Origin: Enterobacter wuhouensis
GTDB taxonomy: Bacteria > Pseudomonadota > Gammaproteobacteria > Enterobacterales > Enterobacteriaceae
Length of the DNA stretch: 64,000 bases
NCBI RefSeq assembly: GCF_004331265.1
Contig: NZ_SJOO01000001.1
Coordinates: 186,001-250,000 of the forward strand
Direction: 5' to 3'
This document shows positions 48,196-60,887 of this stretch, piece after piece. How positions within the stretch are numbered: the stretch's first letter is position 1; the number at the start of each line of letters is the position of its first letter. The notes beneath the pieces were generated by a model. It worked only from the letters and a program-made list of their open reading frames with translations. It ran no database searches and was not told the origin of the DNA. The position numbers were made by a program, and so were the translations under genes.

Positions 48196-49008
48196 TTATC
48201 CTCCGAACAGGCGTTTGAGGAAACCTTTCTTCTCTTCTTCAATGAAGCGGAAAGGACGTTCTTCTCCCAGCAGACGGTCAACGGTATCGGCGTAAGCTTT
48301 ACCTGCATCTGCCATTGTATCCAGAATCACTGGCTCACCCTGGTTAGAGGCGCGCAACACGGACTGATCTTCCGGGATAACGCCAACCAGCTTGATGCGC
48401 AGGATTTCGAGCACGTCTTCCATGCTCAACATGTCACCTTTGTTCACGCGACCCGGGTTGTAGCGGGTCAGCAGCAGGTGCTCTTTAATCGGCTCCTGAC
48501 CATTTTCCGCACGGCGGGATTTGGAGGCGAGGATACCGAGAATGCGGTCTGAGTCACGTACGGACGAGACTTCTGGGTTGGTAGTGATGATTGCTTCATC
48601 TGCGAAGTAGAGCGCCATTAGCGCACCGGTTTCGATACCGGCAGGGGAGTCACAAACGATGAAGTCGAATTCCATCTTCTTCAGCTCGTCGAGGACCTTT
48701 TCTACGCCTTCGCGGGTCAGGGCATCTTTATCACGCGTCTGAGAGGCCGGAAGAATGAAGAGGTTCTCGGTGCGTTTGTCTTTAATCAGCGCCTGATTAA
48801 GCGTAGCATCGCCCTGAATGACGTTAACGAAGTCATACACGACGCGACGTTCACAACCCATGATCAGGTCGAGGTTACGCAGGCCGATATCAAAATCGAT
48901 AACGACGGTTTTCTTTCCCTTCTGGGCCAAACCAGTAGCGATGGCCGCGCTGGAGGTGGTCTTGCCAACGCCTCCTTTACCCGAAGTAACAACAATAATG
49001 CGTGCCAT
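48196..49008 (-). CDS. minD: Septum-site-determining ATPase MinD
   Basis: A 270-residue deviant Walker ATPase: GKGGVGKTTSSAAIA at the N-terminus (signature Lys11 and catalytic Lys16), switch motifs VIDFDIGLRNLD and FIVCDSPAGIE. The C-terminal amphipathic helix (EEEKKGFLKRLFGG) binds the membrane when ATP is bound. It recruits MinC and is displaced by MinE. It is 23 bases after minC and three bases before minE, a tight operon. Confidence 0.98.
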   Translation of the reverse strand: MARIIVVTSGKGGVGKTTSSAAIATGLAQKGKKTVVIDFDIGLRNLDLIMGCERRVVYDFVNVIQGDATLNQALIKDKRTENLFILPASQTRDKDALTREGVEKVLDELKKMEFDFIVCDSPAGIETGALMALYFADEAIITTNPEVSSVRDSDRILGILASKSRRAENGQEPIKEHLLLTRYNPGRVNKGDMLSMEDVLEILRIKLVGVIPEDQSVLRASNQGEPVILDTMADAGKAYADTVDRLLGEERPFRFIEEEKKGFLKRLFGG

Positions 49009-49031
49009 AGAAATTCCTTGTTAAAAAGGGA

Positions 49032-49844
<813 letters not shown>

Positions 49845-49862
49845 TTAATTCAGAGTAAAAAC

Positions 49863-50138
49863 ATGTTTTGTGTGATCTACAGAAGTACAAGCCGCGACCA
49901 GACCTACCTTTATGTCGAAAAGAAAGACGATTTTTCCCGCGTGCCTGAAGAATTAATGAAAAGTTTTGGCCGTCCTCAGCTGGCGATGCTGCTGCCGCTG
50001 GACGGACGTAAGAAACTGGTCAGTGCCGATCTGGATAAAGTGAAAGCCGCATTAACCGAACAGGGCTATTATTTACAGCTTCCGCCACCACCCGAGAATT
50101 TATTAAAACAGCATCTTGAGGTGAACGGGAAAAAATAG
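49863..50138 (+). CDS. ycgL: YcgL domain protein
   Basis: A ~91-residue protein, [31 protein letters not shown], followed by [25 protein letters not shown] and the Pro-rich [13 protein letters not shown]. This is the YcgL family, of unknown function with a compact alpha/beta fold. The ATG at 49863 is the likely start; the frame is open for 28 codons upstream, and a longer N-terminus (as annotated in some E. coli entries) cannot be excluded. It is divergent from minC; ycgM follows 37 bases later. Confidence 0.88.
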   Translation: MFCVIYRSTSRDQTYLYVEKKDDFSRVPEELMKSFGRPQLAMLLPLDGRKKLVSADLDKVKAALTEQGYYLQLPPPPENLLKQHLEVNGKK

Positions 50139-50175
50139 CTCCGGACACAACACATCAACCGTTTAGGGGTCGACC

Positions 50176-50835
50176 ATGTATCAACATCATAACTGGCAGG
50201 GTGCATTACTGGATTATCCCGTGAGTAAAGTGGTTTGCGTCGGCAGCAACTACGCAAAACATATTCAGGAAATGGGCAGCGCGACGCCAGAAGAGCCGGT
50301 GCTGTTCATTAAGCCTGAAACCGCGCTGTGCGATATTCGACAGCCGCTGGCGCTGCCGCAAGGGCTGGGCTCCGTTCATCATGAGGTTGAGCTTGCGGTT
50401 CTGATTGGTGCGACGCTGCGTCAGGCCTCTGAAGAGCATGTGCAGAAAGCCATTGCCGGCTACGGCGTTGCGCTGGATCTCACGCTGCGCGACGTGCAGG
50501 CTAAGATGAAAAAAGCCGGACAGCCGTGGGAAAAAGCCAAGGGCTTCGATAACGCCTGTCCGATTTCTGGTTTTGTGCCGGTAGGCGAGTTTACCGCCGA
50601 TCCACAGGACACGCCGCTTGCGCTCAAGGTGAACGGTGAGATCCGCCAGCAGGGGACGACTGCCGATATGATCCACAAGATCGTGCCGCTGATCGCCTAC
50701 ATGAGCCGCTTCTTTACCCTTAAGCCGGGTGATGTGATCCTCACCGGTACGCCCGAGGGCGTTGGCCCGCTCAGCGGCGGCGACGAGCTGGAGGTCAGTT
50801 TTAACGGCCTGTCGCTGAAAACCCGCGTGCTGTAA
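50176..50835 (+). CDS. ycgM: Fumarylacetoacetate hydrolase-family protein YcgM
   Basis: A 219-residue FAH-fold protein. Metal-binding acidic residues are in HHEVELAVLIG (ExE) and YGVALDLTLRDVQ; other motifs are VVCVGSNYAKHI, LFIKPETAL and GDVILTGTPEGVGPL. Relatives are hydratases, isomerases or acylpyruvate hydrolases (FAHD1/oxaloacetate decarboxylase type); an acylpyruvase role is the best inference. It follows ycgL by 37 bases and precedes ycgN by about 90. Confidence 0.92.
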   Translation: MYQHHNWQGALLDYPVSKVVCVGSNYAKHIQEMGSATPEEPVLFIKPETALCDIRQPLALPQGLGSVHHEVELAVLIGATLRQASEEHVQKAIAGYGVALDLTLRDVQAKMKKAGQPWEKAKGFDNACPISGFVPVGEFTADPQDTPLALKVNGEIRQQGTTADMIHKIVPLIAYMSRFFTLKPGDVILTGTPEGVGPLSGGDELEVSFNGLSLKTRVL

Positions 50836-50928
50836 AAGCAACTTGCCGCCTGATATGGGCGGCAAAACTTGCATCAACGTGCCAGACTCGTTATAAGGTG
50901 CGCTTTCTTTTGACGTGTGGACATCCTG

Positions 50929-51369
50929 ATGAACGACATTCCTTTCTGGCAAAGCAAAACTCTCGACGAAATGACCGACGCGGAGTGGGAATCGTTGTGC
51001 GACGGCTGCGGGCAGTGCTGCCTGCATAAGCTGATGGATGAAGATTCCGACGAGATCTATTTCACCAACGTCGCCTGCAAGCAGCTGAACATCAAAACCT
51101 GCCAGTGCCGCAACTATGAGCGTCGCTTTGAATATGAGCCGGACTGTATAAAGCTGACCCGCGAAAACCTGCCGACCTTTGAGTGGTTACCGCACACCTG
51201 CGCGTATCGCCTGCTGGCGGAAGGAAACGATCTGCCGACATGGCATCCGCTGCTGACGGGATCTAAAGCGGCGATGCACGGTGAGCGTATCTCCGTGCGC
51301 CACATCGCGGTGAAAGAGTCCGAGGTGCGGGACTGGGAAGACCACATCATGAATCACCCTAACCGCTGA
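50929..51369 (+). CDS. ycgN: YcgN family Cys-rich protein (UPF0260)
   Basis: A ~146-residue cytoplasmic protein with clustered cysteines: [33 protein letters not shown] and PHTCAYR. This pattern belongs to the YkgJ-like putative zinc- or iron-chelating family (UPF0260); the metal and function are unknown. The ATG at 50929 was preferred to the GTG at 50917, though neither has a strong ribosome site. In E. coli hlyE and umuDC follow; here a terminator and a REP precede dsbB. Confidence 0.9.
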   Translation: MNDIPFWQSKTLDEMTDAEWESLCDGCGQCCLHKLMDEDSDEIYFTNVACKQLNIKTCQCRNYERRFEYEPDCIKLTRENLPTFEWLPHTCAYRLLAEGNDLPTWHPLLTGSKAAMHGERISVRHIAVKESEVRDWEDHIMNHPNR

Positions 51370-51373
51370 TAAT

Positions 51374-51401
51374 AAAAAACCCGCCGAGGCGGGTTTTTTA
51401 T
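51374..51401. terminator. Terminator after ycgN
   Basis: AAAAAACCCGCC-GA-GGCGGGTTTTTT, a symmetrical A-stem-T hairpin that can act in both directions between convergent ycgN and dsbB. Confidence 0.92.
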
Positions 51402-51412
51402 TATGCGCTGTT

Positions 51413-51482
51413 GTGTCGGGTGGCGCTGCGCTTACCCGACCTACAAAACCGTAGGCCCGCGCAAGCGAAGCGCCGCCGGGCA
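51413..51482. repeat. REP-like palindromic pair between ycgN and dsbB
   Basis: GTGTCGGGTGGCGCTGCGC... with TTACCCGACCTAC, then GTAGGCCCGC...GCCGCCGGGC in the opposite orientation: a two-unit BIME-like element ending about two bases before the dsbB stop. Confidence 0.85.
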
Positions 51483-51484
51483 AC

Positions 51485-52015
51485 TTAGCGCCCAAAAAGA
51501 TCGCGTTTCTTCGGCTTAAACGGCTGGGCAATCAGCACCAGCAGCGCCACGACGAAGTAGGCGACAAAAATGCCCACCAGCCACTGCGGCATCTCCAGCG
51601 TCAGGAATTCCCACTGGCGCACGGAGCAGTCGCCGGAGGCGACGAACACCTGCGGCAGCCATTTGTCCAGCGGCAGCCAGCTCGGGAAGCGGGCGGCAAA
51701 ATCGCAGGTCATAAACGGTGACGGATGCAGCTGCATCATGGTGTGCTGCCAGGACAGCTCAATACCTTTCCAGGCGCTGTACAGCCAGATGGCAATACCG
51801 ACATAGCGTAACGGTGATTTCGGGGCAATCGCGCCCACCAGACCCGCACCCATGATGCCGAACAGCGCACAGCGTTCGTAGATACACAGCACGCAGGGAT
51901 TCAGCCCCATGACGTGCTGGAACCACAGTGCGACCATTTCCAGCGCAAAGGCGGTTAGCGCCATTAACAACCACGCTCCACGACCGCGGGAGCACTGGTT
52001 CAAAAATCTCAACAT
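51485..52015 (-). CDS. dsbB: Disulfide bond formation protein DsbB
   Basis: A 176-residue inner-membrane quinone reductase with four helices. Redox pairs are Cys41/Cys44 (NPCVLC) and the second periplasmic loop cysteines in [10 protein letters not shown] and [10 protein letters not shown] (Cys104/Cys130 type). Quinone-contact residue Arg48 is in IYERC. It reoxidises DsbA with ubiquinone or menaquinone. ATG 52015 has AGGGAA at good distance. Upstream on the same strand is nhaB, 143 bases away. Confidence 0.96.
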   Translation of the reverse strand: MLRFLNQCSRGRGAWLLMALTAFALEMVALWFQHVMGLNPCVLCIYERCALFGIMGAGLVGAIAPKSPLRYVGIAIWLYSAWKGIELSWQHTMMQLHPSPFMTCDFAARFPSWLPLDKWLPQVFVASGDCSVRQWEFLTLEMPQWLVGIFVAYFVVALLVLIAQPFKPKKRDLFGR

Positions 52016-52158
52016 AATCATTTCCCTGGAACATGCTTGGAAAGCGCAGTGTAAACCAATTCTTTTTTCGCGCCAGCGCTACCTGACGAAATAAAACGTA
52101 ATCGGATGTTTATCATGCGAAAAGGCAAACGGGCAGCGAACTGCCCAATTTACCGGGT

Positions 52159-53697
52159 TCAATGCGCCGCAAGTATACCCGCTTGCATTAACCAGTGCGT
52201 ATAAGGAATGAGGGTAAATTTGACGCACAACAAGCCAACGATCGTCAGCACCAGCGTATAGGGCAGCGCCATCCACACCATTCTTCCATAAGAAAGCCGT
52301 ATGAGCGGCGCAAGGGCGGAAGTGAGCAGGAACAGGAACGCGGCCTGGCCGTTTGGCGTCGCGACCGACGGCAGGTTGGTTCCGGTGTTGATCGCGACCG
52401 CTAGCAGCTCAAACTGTTGGATGCTGATTACGCCTTGCTCCATTGCCGCCTTCGCCTCGTTGATATACACCGTGCCCACGAAAACGTTATCCGAAATGGA
52501 CGACAGCAAGCCGTTGAACAGATAAAACAGAGAGAGCTGTGCGTCGGGCGCGGCCTGCAGAACATAGGCAATAATCGGCGCAAACAGGTGCTGATCGATA
52601 ATCACCGCGACCACGGCAAAAAACACCGCCAGCAGCGCGGTAAACGGCAGGGCTTCGGTAAACGCTTTGCCGATGGCGTGCTCGTCCGTCACGCCGCTAA
52701 AGGTGGTGGCGAGAATAATGACCGACAGGCCAATTAACCCCACCTCAGCAAGATGAAAAGCCAGGGCGGCGATAAGCCAGACGCCAATGATCCCCTGAGC
52801 AATCAGGCGCAGCGTATCCTGACGGGTGCGCTGACGGCGACTTTGCTCGTCGAATTTGTGCAGCTCTTGCCGCACCGTTTCGGGCAGCGTTGTTCCGTAG
52901 CCAAAGGCGCTAAATTTCTCCACCAGAATACAGGTAGTCAGGCCGCAGAGCAGCACAGGTAGGCTGACAGGCGCCATGCGGAGGAAAAACTCGCCGAAAT
53001 TCCATTCCGCCGCTTTCGCAATGATCAGGTTCTGCGGTTCCCCGACCATCGTCATCACGCCGCCCAGCGCCGTGCCCACGCCCGCGTGCATCATCAGGCT
53101 CCGGAGGAAGGCGCGGAACTGCTCCAGCACGTCACGGTTATGTGCATCGACATGGCTGTCATCCTGCAAATCCTCACCGGGGCGAGAAGAGGCTACGCGA
53201 TGATAAATCCCGTAAAAACCGACGGCGACGCTGATCACCACGGCCACCACCGTCAGGGCATCCAGGAAAGCCGAGAGAAATGCGGCCGCGAGGCAAAAGG
53301 CCAGCGACAGGATCGTTTTCGACGGGATGCTCAACAGCAGGCGGGTGAAGATAAACAGCAGCAGCTGCTTCATAAAGTAGATGCCGGCGACCATAAACAT
53401 CAGCAGCAGGAGCACTTCGAGATTAGACGCCAGCTCGTGCTTAACATGCTCGGCGCTGGTCATACCTATTATCACGGCTTCAAAGGCCAGCAGGCCACCG
53501 GGGAGTAACGGGTAGCACTTCAGCGCCATCGCCAGAGTGAAGATAAACTCCGCCACCAGCAGCCATCCGGCAATAAACGGGTCCACGAAAAAAAGGATGG
53601 GGTTAACGACCAGGAATACCAGAAGTACCAGTTTGTACCAGTCAGGCGACTGGCCTAAAAAATTGCGCCATAGTGCGCGCCCAAATGAAATTTCCAC
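52159..53697 (-). CDS. nhaB: Na+/H+ antiporter NhaB
   Basis: A 512-residue polytopic membrane protein, one residue shorter than E. coli NhaB. Family motifs are seen: [76 protein letters not shown] and [28 protein letters not shown]. It exchanges Na+ for protons, most active at neutral pH. It is divergent from fadR with about 200 bases between the starts, as in E. coli. Confidence 0.96.
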   Translation of the reverse strand: MEISFGRALWRNFLGQSPDWYKLVLLVFLVVNPILFFVDPFIAGWLLVAEFIFTLAMALKCYPLLPGGLLAFEAVIIGMTSAEHVKHELASNLEVLLLLMFMVAGIYFMKQLLLFIFTRLLLSIPSKTILSLAFCLAAAFLSAFLDALTVVAVVISVAVGFYGIYHRVASSRPGEDLQDDSHVDAHNRDVLEQFRAFLRSLMMHAGVGTALGGVMTMVGEPQNLIIAKAAEWNFGEFFLRMAPVSLPVLLCGLTTCILVEKFSAFGYGTTLPETVRQELHKFDEQSRRQRTRQDTLRLIAQGIIGVWLIAALAFHLAEVGLIGLSVIILATTFSGVTDEHAIGKAFTEALPFTALLAVFFAVVAVIIDQHLFAPIIAYVLQAAPDAQLSLFYLFNGLLSSISDNVFVGTVYINEAKAAMEQGVISIQQFELLAVAINTGTNLPSVATPNGQAAFLFLLTSALAPLIRLSYGRMVWMALPYTLVLTIVGLLCVKFTLIPYTHWLMQAGILAAH

Positions 53698-53846
53698 GAC
53701 AGACGTCCTTCCCCGTCAGGTGAGACAAAACATCAGTATACGCAAAATCTGGCGGGAGAGGGGCACAAAGCCCGTTTGTAAATTACGCAGAAATGAAACG
53801 GCGATCCCTCTTTTCTCTCTCTGCTGCGCTACCTGCGTCTGCACGC

Positions 53847-53863
53847 CTCTGGTATGATGAGTC
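53847..53863 (+). promoter_or_regulatory. Candidate FadR self-binding site at the fadR promoter
   Basis: CTCTGGTATGATGAGTC resembles the left half of the FadR consensus (TCTGGTACGA) and includes TATGAT, a likely -10 element 44 bases before the fadR start. The right half is poor, so affinity would be modest. Confidence 0.45.
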
Positions 53864-53897
53864 CAATTTGCTAAAGCTGTGTAATGGAAATCTCACT

Positions 53898-54617
53898 ATG
53901 GTCATTAAGGCGCAGAGCCCGGCGGGTTTCGCGGAAGAGTACATCATTGAAAGCATCTGGAATAATCGTTTCCCCGCGGGGTCTATTCTTCCGGCTGAAC
54001 GCGAACTCTCTGAACTGATTGGCGTCACTCGCACCACGCTGCGAGAGGTTCTCCAGCGACTGGCGCGCGATGGCTGGTTGACGATTCAGCACGGCAAGCC
54101 AACGAAGGTGAACAACTTCTGGGAAACGTCCGGGCTGAATATTCTTGAAACGCTCGCCCGTCTCGACCACGAAAGCGTGCCGCAGCTGATTGATAATCTG
54201 CTCTCGGTGCGTACCAACATCGCGACTATCTTTATCCGTACCGCGTTCCGCCAGCATCCGGAAGATGCGCTTGCGGTGCTTGCCAGTGCGAACGAAGTGG
54301 AAGATCACGCCGATGCGTTCGCCACCCTCGACTACAACGTTTTTCGCGGTCTGGCGTTTGCCTCCGGCAACCCGATTTATGGCCTGATCCTGAACGGCAT
54401 GAAAGGGCTGTATACCCGAATTGGTCGTCACTACTTTGCCAATCCGGAGGCCCGCAGCCTGGCGCTCGGTTTTTACCATAAGCTGAGCAAGCTCTGCACC
54501 GAGGGTTTACACGACCAGGTCTATGAAACGGTTCGTCGCTACGGCCACGATTCCGGTGAAATTTGGCATCGTATGCAGAAAACCCTGCCGGGCGATTTGG
54601 CGATTCAGAGCCGCTAA
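53898..54617 (+). CDS. fadR: Fatty acid metabolism regulator FadR
   Basis: A 239-residue GntR-family regulator of standard length. The N-terminal winged helix ([42 protein letters not shown]) carries the Arg and His residues that read the operator; the C-terminal helical domain binds long-chain acyl-CoA ([36 protein letters not shown]). It represses fad genes, including fadD in this window, and activates fabA/fabB until acyl-CoA binds. The ATG at 53898 gives [15 protein letters not shown]; the longer open frame upstream is not conserved. Confidence 0.97.
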   Translation: MVIKAQSPAGFAEEYIIESIWNNRFPAGSILPAERELSELIGVTRTTLREVLQRLARDGWLTIQHGKPTKVNNFWETSGLNILETLARLDHESVPQLIDNLLSVRTNIATIFIRTAFRQHPEDALAVLASANEVEDHADAFATLDYNVFRGLAFASGNPIYGLILNGMKGLYTRIGRHYFANPEARSLALGFYHKLSKLCTEGLHDQVYETVRRYGHDSGEIWHRMQKTLPGDLAIQSR

Positions 54618-54618
54618 A

Positions 54619-54648
54619 GAAAAAACCTCTCATATGAGAGGTTTTTTT
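54619..54648 (+). terminator. Terminator after fadR
   Basis: AACCTCTCATATGAGAGGTT is a perfect palindrome with A-rich left and seven T on the right. Confidence 0.92.
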
Positions 54649-54649
54649 C

Positions 54650-54719
54650 GTCGGGTGGCGGCTACGCCTTACCCGACCTACGGGTCTTGTAGGCCCGGTA
54701 AGCGTAGCGCCACCGGGCA
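54650..54719. repeat. REP-like palindromic pair between fadR and ycgB
   Basis: GTCGGGTGGCGGCTACGCC-TTACCCGACCTAC followed by GTAGGCCCGGTAAGCG...CACCGGGC: two inverted REP units between convergent genes. Confidence 0.87.
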
Positions 54720-54730
54720 AAAAAACTGCA

Positions 54731-56263
54731 CTACAGCGTATTCAACCGCGCCGGGCACCGCTCCAGCAGCTCGACGCTGCCGTCTTCGTTCTGCTGCTCC
54801 AGCAGCACGTCAAACCCCCACAGACGATGCACATGCTTCAGCACCTCTTTACGCCCCTTATCCAGCGGCGCGCGGTTGTGCGGAATATAGCGCAGCGTCA
54901 GGGAGCGGTCGCCGCGCAGGTCCACGTTCCACACCTGAATGTTCGGCTCAAGGTTGCTCAGGTTGTACTGGGAAGAGAGACGAGAGCGGATCTCGCGGTA
55001 GCCCTCTTCGTTGTGGATGGCTGAAATCTCAAGGAAGTTATTTCTGTCATCATCCAGCACGGTGAAGAAGCGGAAGTCACGCATGATTTTCGGCGACATA
55101 AACTGGCTGATAAAGCTTTCGTCCTTAAAGTCGCGCATGGCGAAATGCATCGTTTCCAGCCAGTCCGATCCGGCAATGTCCGGGAACCAGTATTTGTCCT
55201 CTTCCGTCGGCGACTGGCAGATGCGCTTGATGTCCTGGAACATGGCGAAGCCAAGGGCGTACGGGTTGATGCCGCTATACCACGGGCTGTTATACGCCGG
55301 CTGGAACACCACGTTGGTATGGCTGTGCAGGAACTCCATCATGAACCGCTCGGAGACTTTTCCTTCGTCATACAGGTGGTTAAGAATGGTGTAGTGCCAG
55401 AAGGTCGCCCAGCCCTCGTTCATCACCTGGGTCTGTTTCTGCGGATAGAAATACTGGCTCACCTTGCGCACGATGCGCAGGATCTCGCGCTGCCACGGCT
55501 CAAGCAGCGGCGCGTTTTTCTCCATAAAGTAGAGCAGATTCTCCTGCGGCTCGGATGGATAGCGACGCGCTTCGGCGACCGTTTTCTCCTCCTCACGCTT
55601 CGGCAGGGTGCGCCACAGCATGTTCACCTGGCTTTGCAGATACTCCTCGCGGCTTTTCTGACGGGCTTTCTCCTCCTGCAGGGAGATCTTCTGCGGGCGC
55701 TTGTAGCGGTCTACGCCGTAGTTCATCAGCGCGTGGCAGGAGTCGAGCAGCTTCTCCACCTCATCAACGCCGTAACGCTCTTCGCAGTCGGTTATGTATT
55801 TCCGGGCGAAAATCAGGTAATCGACGATGGAGCTGGCATCCGTCCAGCTGCGGAACAGGTAGTTATTCTTGAAAAACGAGTTGTGTCCGTAGCAGGCGTG
55901 CGCCATCACCAGCGCCTGCATGGTAATGGTGTTCTCTTCCATCAGATAGGCGATGCACGGGTTGGAGTTTATGACGATCTCATACGCCAGCCCCTGCTGC
56001 CCGTGCTTGTACAAGCGCTCGGTTTCAATGAACTTTTTGCCGAACGACCAGTGGGGATAGTTAATCGGCATCCCCACGCTGGAGTAGGCATCCATCATCT
56101 GTTCGGAAGTAATAACTTCGATCTGGTGAGGATAGGTATCCAGACGGTACAGCTTCGCGACACGGTCGATCTCGGCAAGGTAGACATCCAGCAGCTCGAA
56201 GGTCCAGTCGGGTCCATCGCTCAGACGTGTGCTGTCCCTGGACATGGAATCAATAGTAGCCAT
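54731..56263 (-). CDS. ycgB: SpoVR family protein YcgB
   Basis: A 510-residue cytoplasmic protein of the SpoVR family, very highly conserved with E. coli YcgB. Motifs include PHWSFGKKF, AHACYGHNSFFKNNYLF and VMNEGWATFWHYTILNHLYDEG; its conserved His/Glu residues suggest a metal site, but the biochemical role is unknown. SpoVR acts in spore cortex formation in Bacillus; enterobacteria use the family in stationary phase. ATG 56263 (MATIDSM) follows GAGGG. It is divergent from dadA across 321 bases. Confidence 0.92.
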   Translation of the reverse strand: MATIDSMSRDSTRLSDGPDWTFELLDVYLAEIDRVAKLYRLDTYPHQIEVITSEQMMDAYSSVGMPINYPHWSFGKKFIETERLYKHGQQGLAYEIVINSNPCIAYLMEENTITMQALVMAHACYGHNSFFKNNYLFRSWTDASSIVDYLIFARKYITDCEERYGVDEVEKLLDSCHALMNYGVDRYKRPQKISLQEEKARQKSREEYLQSQVNMLWRTLPKREEEKTVAEARRYPSEPQENLLYFMEKNAPLLEPWQREILRIVRKVSQYFYPQKQTQVMNEGWATFWHYTILNHLYDEGKVSERFMMEFLHSHTNVVFQPAYNSPWYSGINPYALGFAMFQDIKRICQSPTEEDKYWFPDIAGSDWLETMHFAMRDFKDESFISQFMSPKIMRDFRFFTVLDDDRNNFLEISAIHNEEGYREIRSRLSSQYNLSNLEPNIQVWNVDLRGDRSLTLRYIPHNRAPLDKGRKEVLKHVHRLWGFDVLLEQQNEDGSVELLERCPARLNTL

Positions 56264-56477
56264 TAGCGCGCCCTCATTGTGGGTGCTCTCTCTGTCTGGA
56301 GAGCCTCCTTTCAAGCATAGATCAACGTGTTAAAAAGCGTGCTGTAGCAGAAATTTTTTCTTCGCGATTTTTCATTTTTGATTCGACAAAAAATGCCGCT
56401 GGCGCAGGATTTTATGCTGGTTAAAAATGACGCGCAGCACGAGATCGCAAATAAGCACTTTCCCCGTATACAGGGGA

Positions 56478-56499
56478 AGATGTGAGGTAAGTCACCATA
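56478..56499. promoter_or_regulatory. CRP-cAMP site between ycgB and dadA
   Basis: TGTGA-GGTAAG-TCACC matches the CRP consensus TGTGA-N6-TCACA at 9 of 10 positions. It lies in the divergent ycgB-dadA region, about 95 bases before the dadA start. dadAX is known to be under CRP and Lrp control. A separate palindrome TCCCCGTATACAGGGGA lies at 56461-56477, immediately to its left. The remainder of the 56264-56584 gap is AT-rich and shows no gene. Confidence 0.75.
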
Positions 56500-56584
56500 A
56501 AAAAGTCGTATGTTGAATAATATTTTCAACTAGGTTATCAATCTGTAATCAGTTGATTGTTCTTTTGCACATTATGGAGTGGCT

Positions 56585-57883
56585 ATGCGTGTTGTCATAC
56601 TGGGAAGTGGCGTCGTTGGCGTGACCAGCGCCTGGTATTTAAGTCAGGCGGGGCATGAGGTGACGGTTATCGACAGGGAAGCCGGCCCGGCACTGGAAAC
56701 CAGCGCGGCGAATGCGGGGCAAATCTCACCGGGCTATGCGGCCCCGTGGGCAGCGCCCGGCGTGCCGCTGAAGGCCATCAAGTGGATGTTCCAGCGCCAT
56801 GCGCCGCTGGCCATCAGCCTGGACGGCACGCAGTTCCAGCTCAGGTGGATGTGGCAGATGCTGCGCAACTGCGACACCCGCCACTATATGGAAAACAAAG
56901 GCCGCATGGTGCGCCTGGCGGAATACAGCCGCGACTGCCTGAAGGCCTTACGCACCTCGACCGGCATCGAGTATGAAGGACGCCAGGGAGGCACCCTGCA
57001 GCTTTTCCGCACCGAGCAGCAGTATGAAAACGCCACCCGCGATATCGCCGTGCTCGAAGATGCAGGCGTACCTTATCAGCTGCTGGAGGCCAGCCAGCTG
57101 GGGCAGGTGGAGCCCGCGCTGGCGGACGTGGCGCACAAGCTGACGGGCGGCCTGCGCCTGCCCAACGACGAAACCGGCGACTGCCAGCTTTTCACCCAGC
57201 GACTGGCGCAGATGTGCGAGCGGGCCGGGGTAAAATTCCGCTTCAACACCTCCGTCGACAAGCTCCTGTCGGAAGGCGAAAAAATTTACGGCGTGAAGTG
57301 TGGCGAAGAGGTGATCAAGGCCGATGCCTACGTGATGGCGTTCGGCTCTTACTCTACCGCCATGCTGAAGGGCATCCTTGATATTCCGGTCTATCCGCTA
57401 AAAGGCTACTCGCTGACCATTCCGGTGAAAGAGGAGAGCGGTGCGCCCGTGTCGACCATTCTTGATGAAACCTACAAAATCGCCATTACCCGCTTCGACA
57501 ACCGCATCCGCGTGGGCGGGATGGCGGAAATCGTTGGCTTTAACACCGAGCTGCTGCAGCCGCGCCGTGAAACGCTGGAGATGGTGGTGGGCGATCTCTT
57601 TCCGCGCGGTGGGTTTGTGGAACAGGCTACGTTCTGGACCGGGCTGCGCCCGATGACGCCGGACGGCACGCCGATTGTCGGGCGCACGCCGTTTAAAAAT
57701 CTGTGGACCAACACCGGACACGGCACGCTCGGCTGGACCATGGCCTGCGGCTCCGGCCAGCTGTTAAGCGATTTGATTTCGGGGCGCACGCCGGCAATTC
57801 CGTTTGACGATTTAAGCGCCGCACGCTATCAATCAGGGTTTACCCCATCGCGTCCACAGCACCTCCACGGCGCGCATAGTTAA
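56585..57883 (+). CDS. dadA: D-amino-acid dehydrogenase, small (FAD) subunit
   Basis: A 432-residue FAD-dependent oxidoreductase of the DAO family at the inner membrane. It oxidises D-alanine and other D-amino acids to 2-oxo acids and feeds electrons to the respiratory chain. The dinucleotide-binding motif is [17 protein letters not shown] (GxGxxG) with ENPx replaced by [24 protein letters not shown]-terminal flavin contacts include [14 protein letters not shown] and [19 protein letters not shown] 56585 has TGGAG upstream. dadX follows nine bases after the stop. Confidence 0.96.
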   Translation: MRVVILGSGVVGVTSAWYLSQAGHEVTVIDREAGPALETSAANAGQISPGYAAPWAAPGVPLKAIKWMFQRHAPLAISLDGTQFQLRWMWQMLRNCDTRHYMENKGRMVRLAEYSRDCLKALRTSTGIEYEGRQGGTLQLFRTEQQYENATRDIAVLEDAGVPYQLLEASQLGQVEPALADVAHKLTGGLRLPNDETGDCQLFTQRLAQMCERAGVKFRFNTSVDKLLSEGEKIYGVKCGEEVIKADAYVMAFGSYSTAMLKGILDIPVYPLKGYSLTIPVKEESGAPVSTILDETYKIAITRFDNRIRVGGMAEIVGFNTELLQPRRETLEMVVGDLFPRGGFVEQATFWTGLRPMTPDGTPIVGRTPFKNLWTNTGHGTLGWTMACGSGQLLSDLISGRTPAIPFDDLSAARYQSGFTPSRPQHLHGAHS

Positions 57884-57892
57884 GGAGTCGTC

Positions 57893-58963
57893 ATGTCCCG
57901 TCCCATTCTGGCCCAGCTGGATCTGCAGGCTCTGAAGGATAACCTGCAGATTGTTCGCCGCGCTGCGCCAGGCTCACGCGTCTGGTCGGTGGTCAAAGCG
58001 AACGCCTACGGCCACGGTATCGATCGTATCTGGAGCGCGCTCAGCGCCACCGACGGCTTTGCGCTGCTGAATCTGGAAGAGGCCATACTGCTGCGCGAGC
58101 GCGGCTGGAAGGGGCCGATTCTGCTGCTTGAGGGCTTCTTCCACGCCGACGATTTGCCGTTGCTGGATAAGTATCGCCTGACGACCAGCATTCACAGCAA
58201 CTGGCAGGTTAAAGCCCTGCAGGATGCGAAACTGCAGGCGCCGCTGGATATCTACCTTAAGGTGAACAGCGGCATGAATCGCCTGGGCTTCCAGCCCGAG
58301 CGCGTGCATACGGTCTGGCAGCAGCTGCGCGCCCTGAAAAACGTGGGTGAAATGACCCTGATGGCGCACTTTGCCGATGCCGAAAGGCCGGACGGCATTA
58401 CCGGGGCGATGGTGCGCGTGGAACAGGCGGCGGAAGGGCTGAACTGCCCGCGCTCGCTCTCGAACTCGGCGGCCACGCTGTGGCATCCGGAAGCGCATTA
58501 CGACTGGGTGCGTCCGGGAATCATTCTTTACGGCGCATCACCTTCCGGGCAGTGGCAGGACGTGGCCAACAGCGGCCTTAAGCCCGTGATGACGCTGCGC
58601 AGCGAGATTATCGGCGTGCAGACGCTCAGGGCGGGCGATACCGTAGGCTACGGCAGCCGCTACCGCGCGGCGGGCGAGCAGCGCATCGGCATCGTGGCGG
58701 GGGGCTATGCAGACGGTTATCCGCGTATCGCACCGACCGGGACCCCCGTATGGGTGGACGGCGTACGCACGGGCACCGTCGGGACAATCTCGATGGATAT
58801 GATGGCGATCGATTTAACCCCGTGCCCGCAGGCGGGCATCGGCTCGCCGGTCGAGCTGTGGGGGAATGAGGTCAAAATCGACGAAGTGGCTTCCGCTGCG
58901 GGCACGGTTGGGTATGAACTGATGTGCGCCCTGGCACCGAGAGTGCCGGTTGTGACGGTGTAA
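57893..58963 (+). CDS. dadX: Catabolic alanine racemase
   Basis: A 356-residue PLP-dependent racemase that converts L-alanine to D-alanine, the DadA substrate. The PLP lysine lies in SVVKANAYGHG (about residue 35). The catalytic Tyr is in GYGSRYRAAGEQR, and Arg-containing phosphate and substrate contacts are in KVNSGMNRLGFQ. AAGGAG precedes the ATG at 57893. The dadA-dadX order and nine-base spacing show an operon for alanine use. A REP element follows. Confidence 0.96.
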   Translation: MSRPILAQLDLQALKDNLQIVRRAAPGSRVWSVVKANAYGHGIDRIWSALSATDGFALLNLEEAILLRERGWKGPILLLEGFFHADDLPLLDKYRLTTSIHSNWQVKALQDAKLQAPLDIYLKVNSGMNRLGFQPERVHTVWQQLRALKNVGEMTLMAHFADAERPDGITGAMVRVEQAAEGLNCPRSLSNSAATLWHPEAHYDWVRPGIILYGASPSGQWQDVANSGLKPVMTLRSEIIGVQTLRAGDTVGYGSRYRAAGEQRIGIVAGGYADGYPRIAPTGTPVWVDGVRTGTVGTISMDMMAIDLTPCPQAGIGSPVELWGNEVKIDEVASAAGTVGYELMCALAPRVPVVTV

Positions 58964-58972
58964 CGAATGGTT

Positions 58973-59050
58973 GTGTCGGGTGGCGCTAGCGCTTACCCGA
59001 CCTACGTTCGAGGGTTTTGTAGGCCGGGTAAGGCGAAGCCGCCACCCGGC
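58973..59050. repeat. REP-like palindromic pair between dadX and cvrA
   Basis: GTGTCGGGTGGCGCTAGCGC-TTACCCGACCTAC and GTAGGCCGGGTAAGGCG-AAGCCGCCACCCGGC in opposite orientation, between convergent genes. The right unit is the canonical REP form. Confidence 0.9.
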
Positions 59051-59057
59051 AAAAAAA

Positions 59058-60809
<1,752 letters not shown>

Positions 60810-60887
60810 TCAATGTTAACGCTGTTATTAAAACCCTAACATATTAACGACAGAAACAGCGTTTTATTAAGGCGTTTAACGGCTTTT

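Noticed and set aside
55145..56266. 373-codon ORF on the plus strand
   Set aside because: Antisense shadow of ycgB, a highly conserved gene; no ribosome site or family resemblance.
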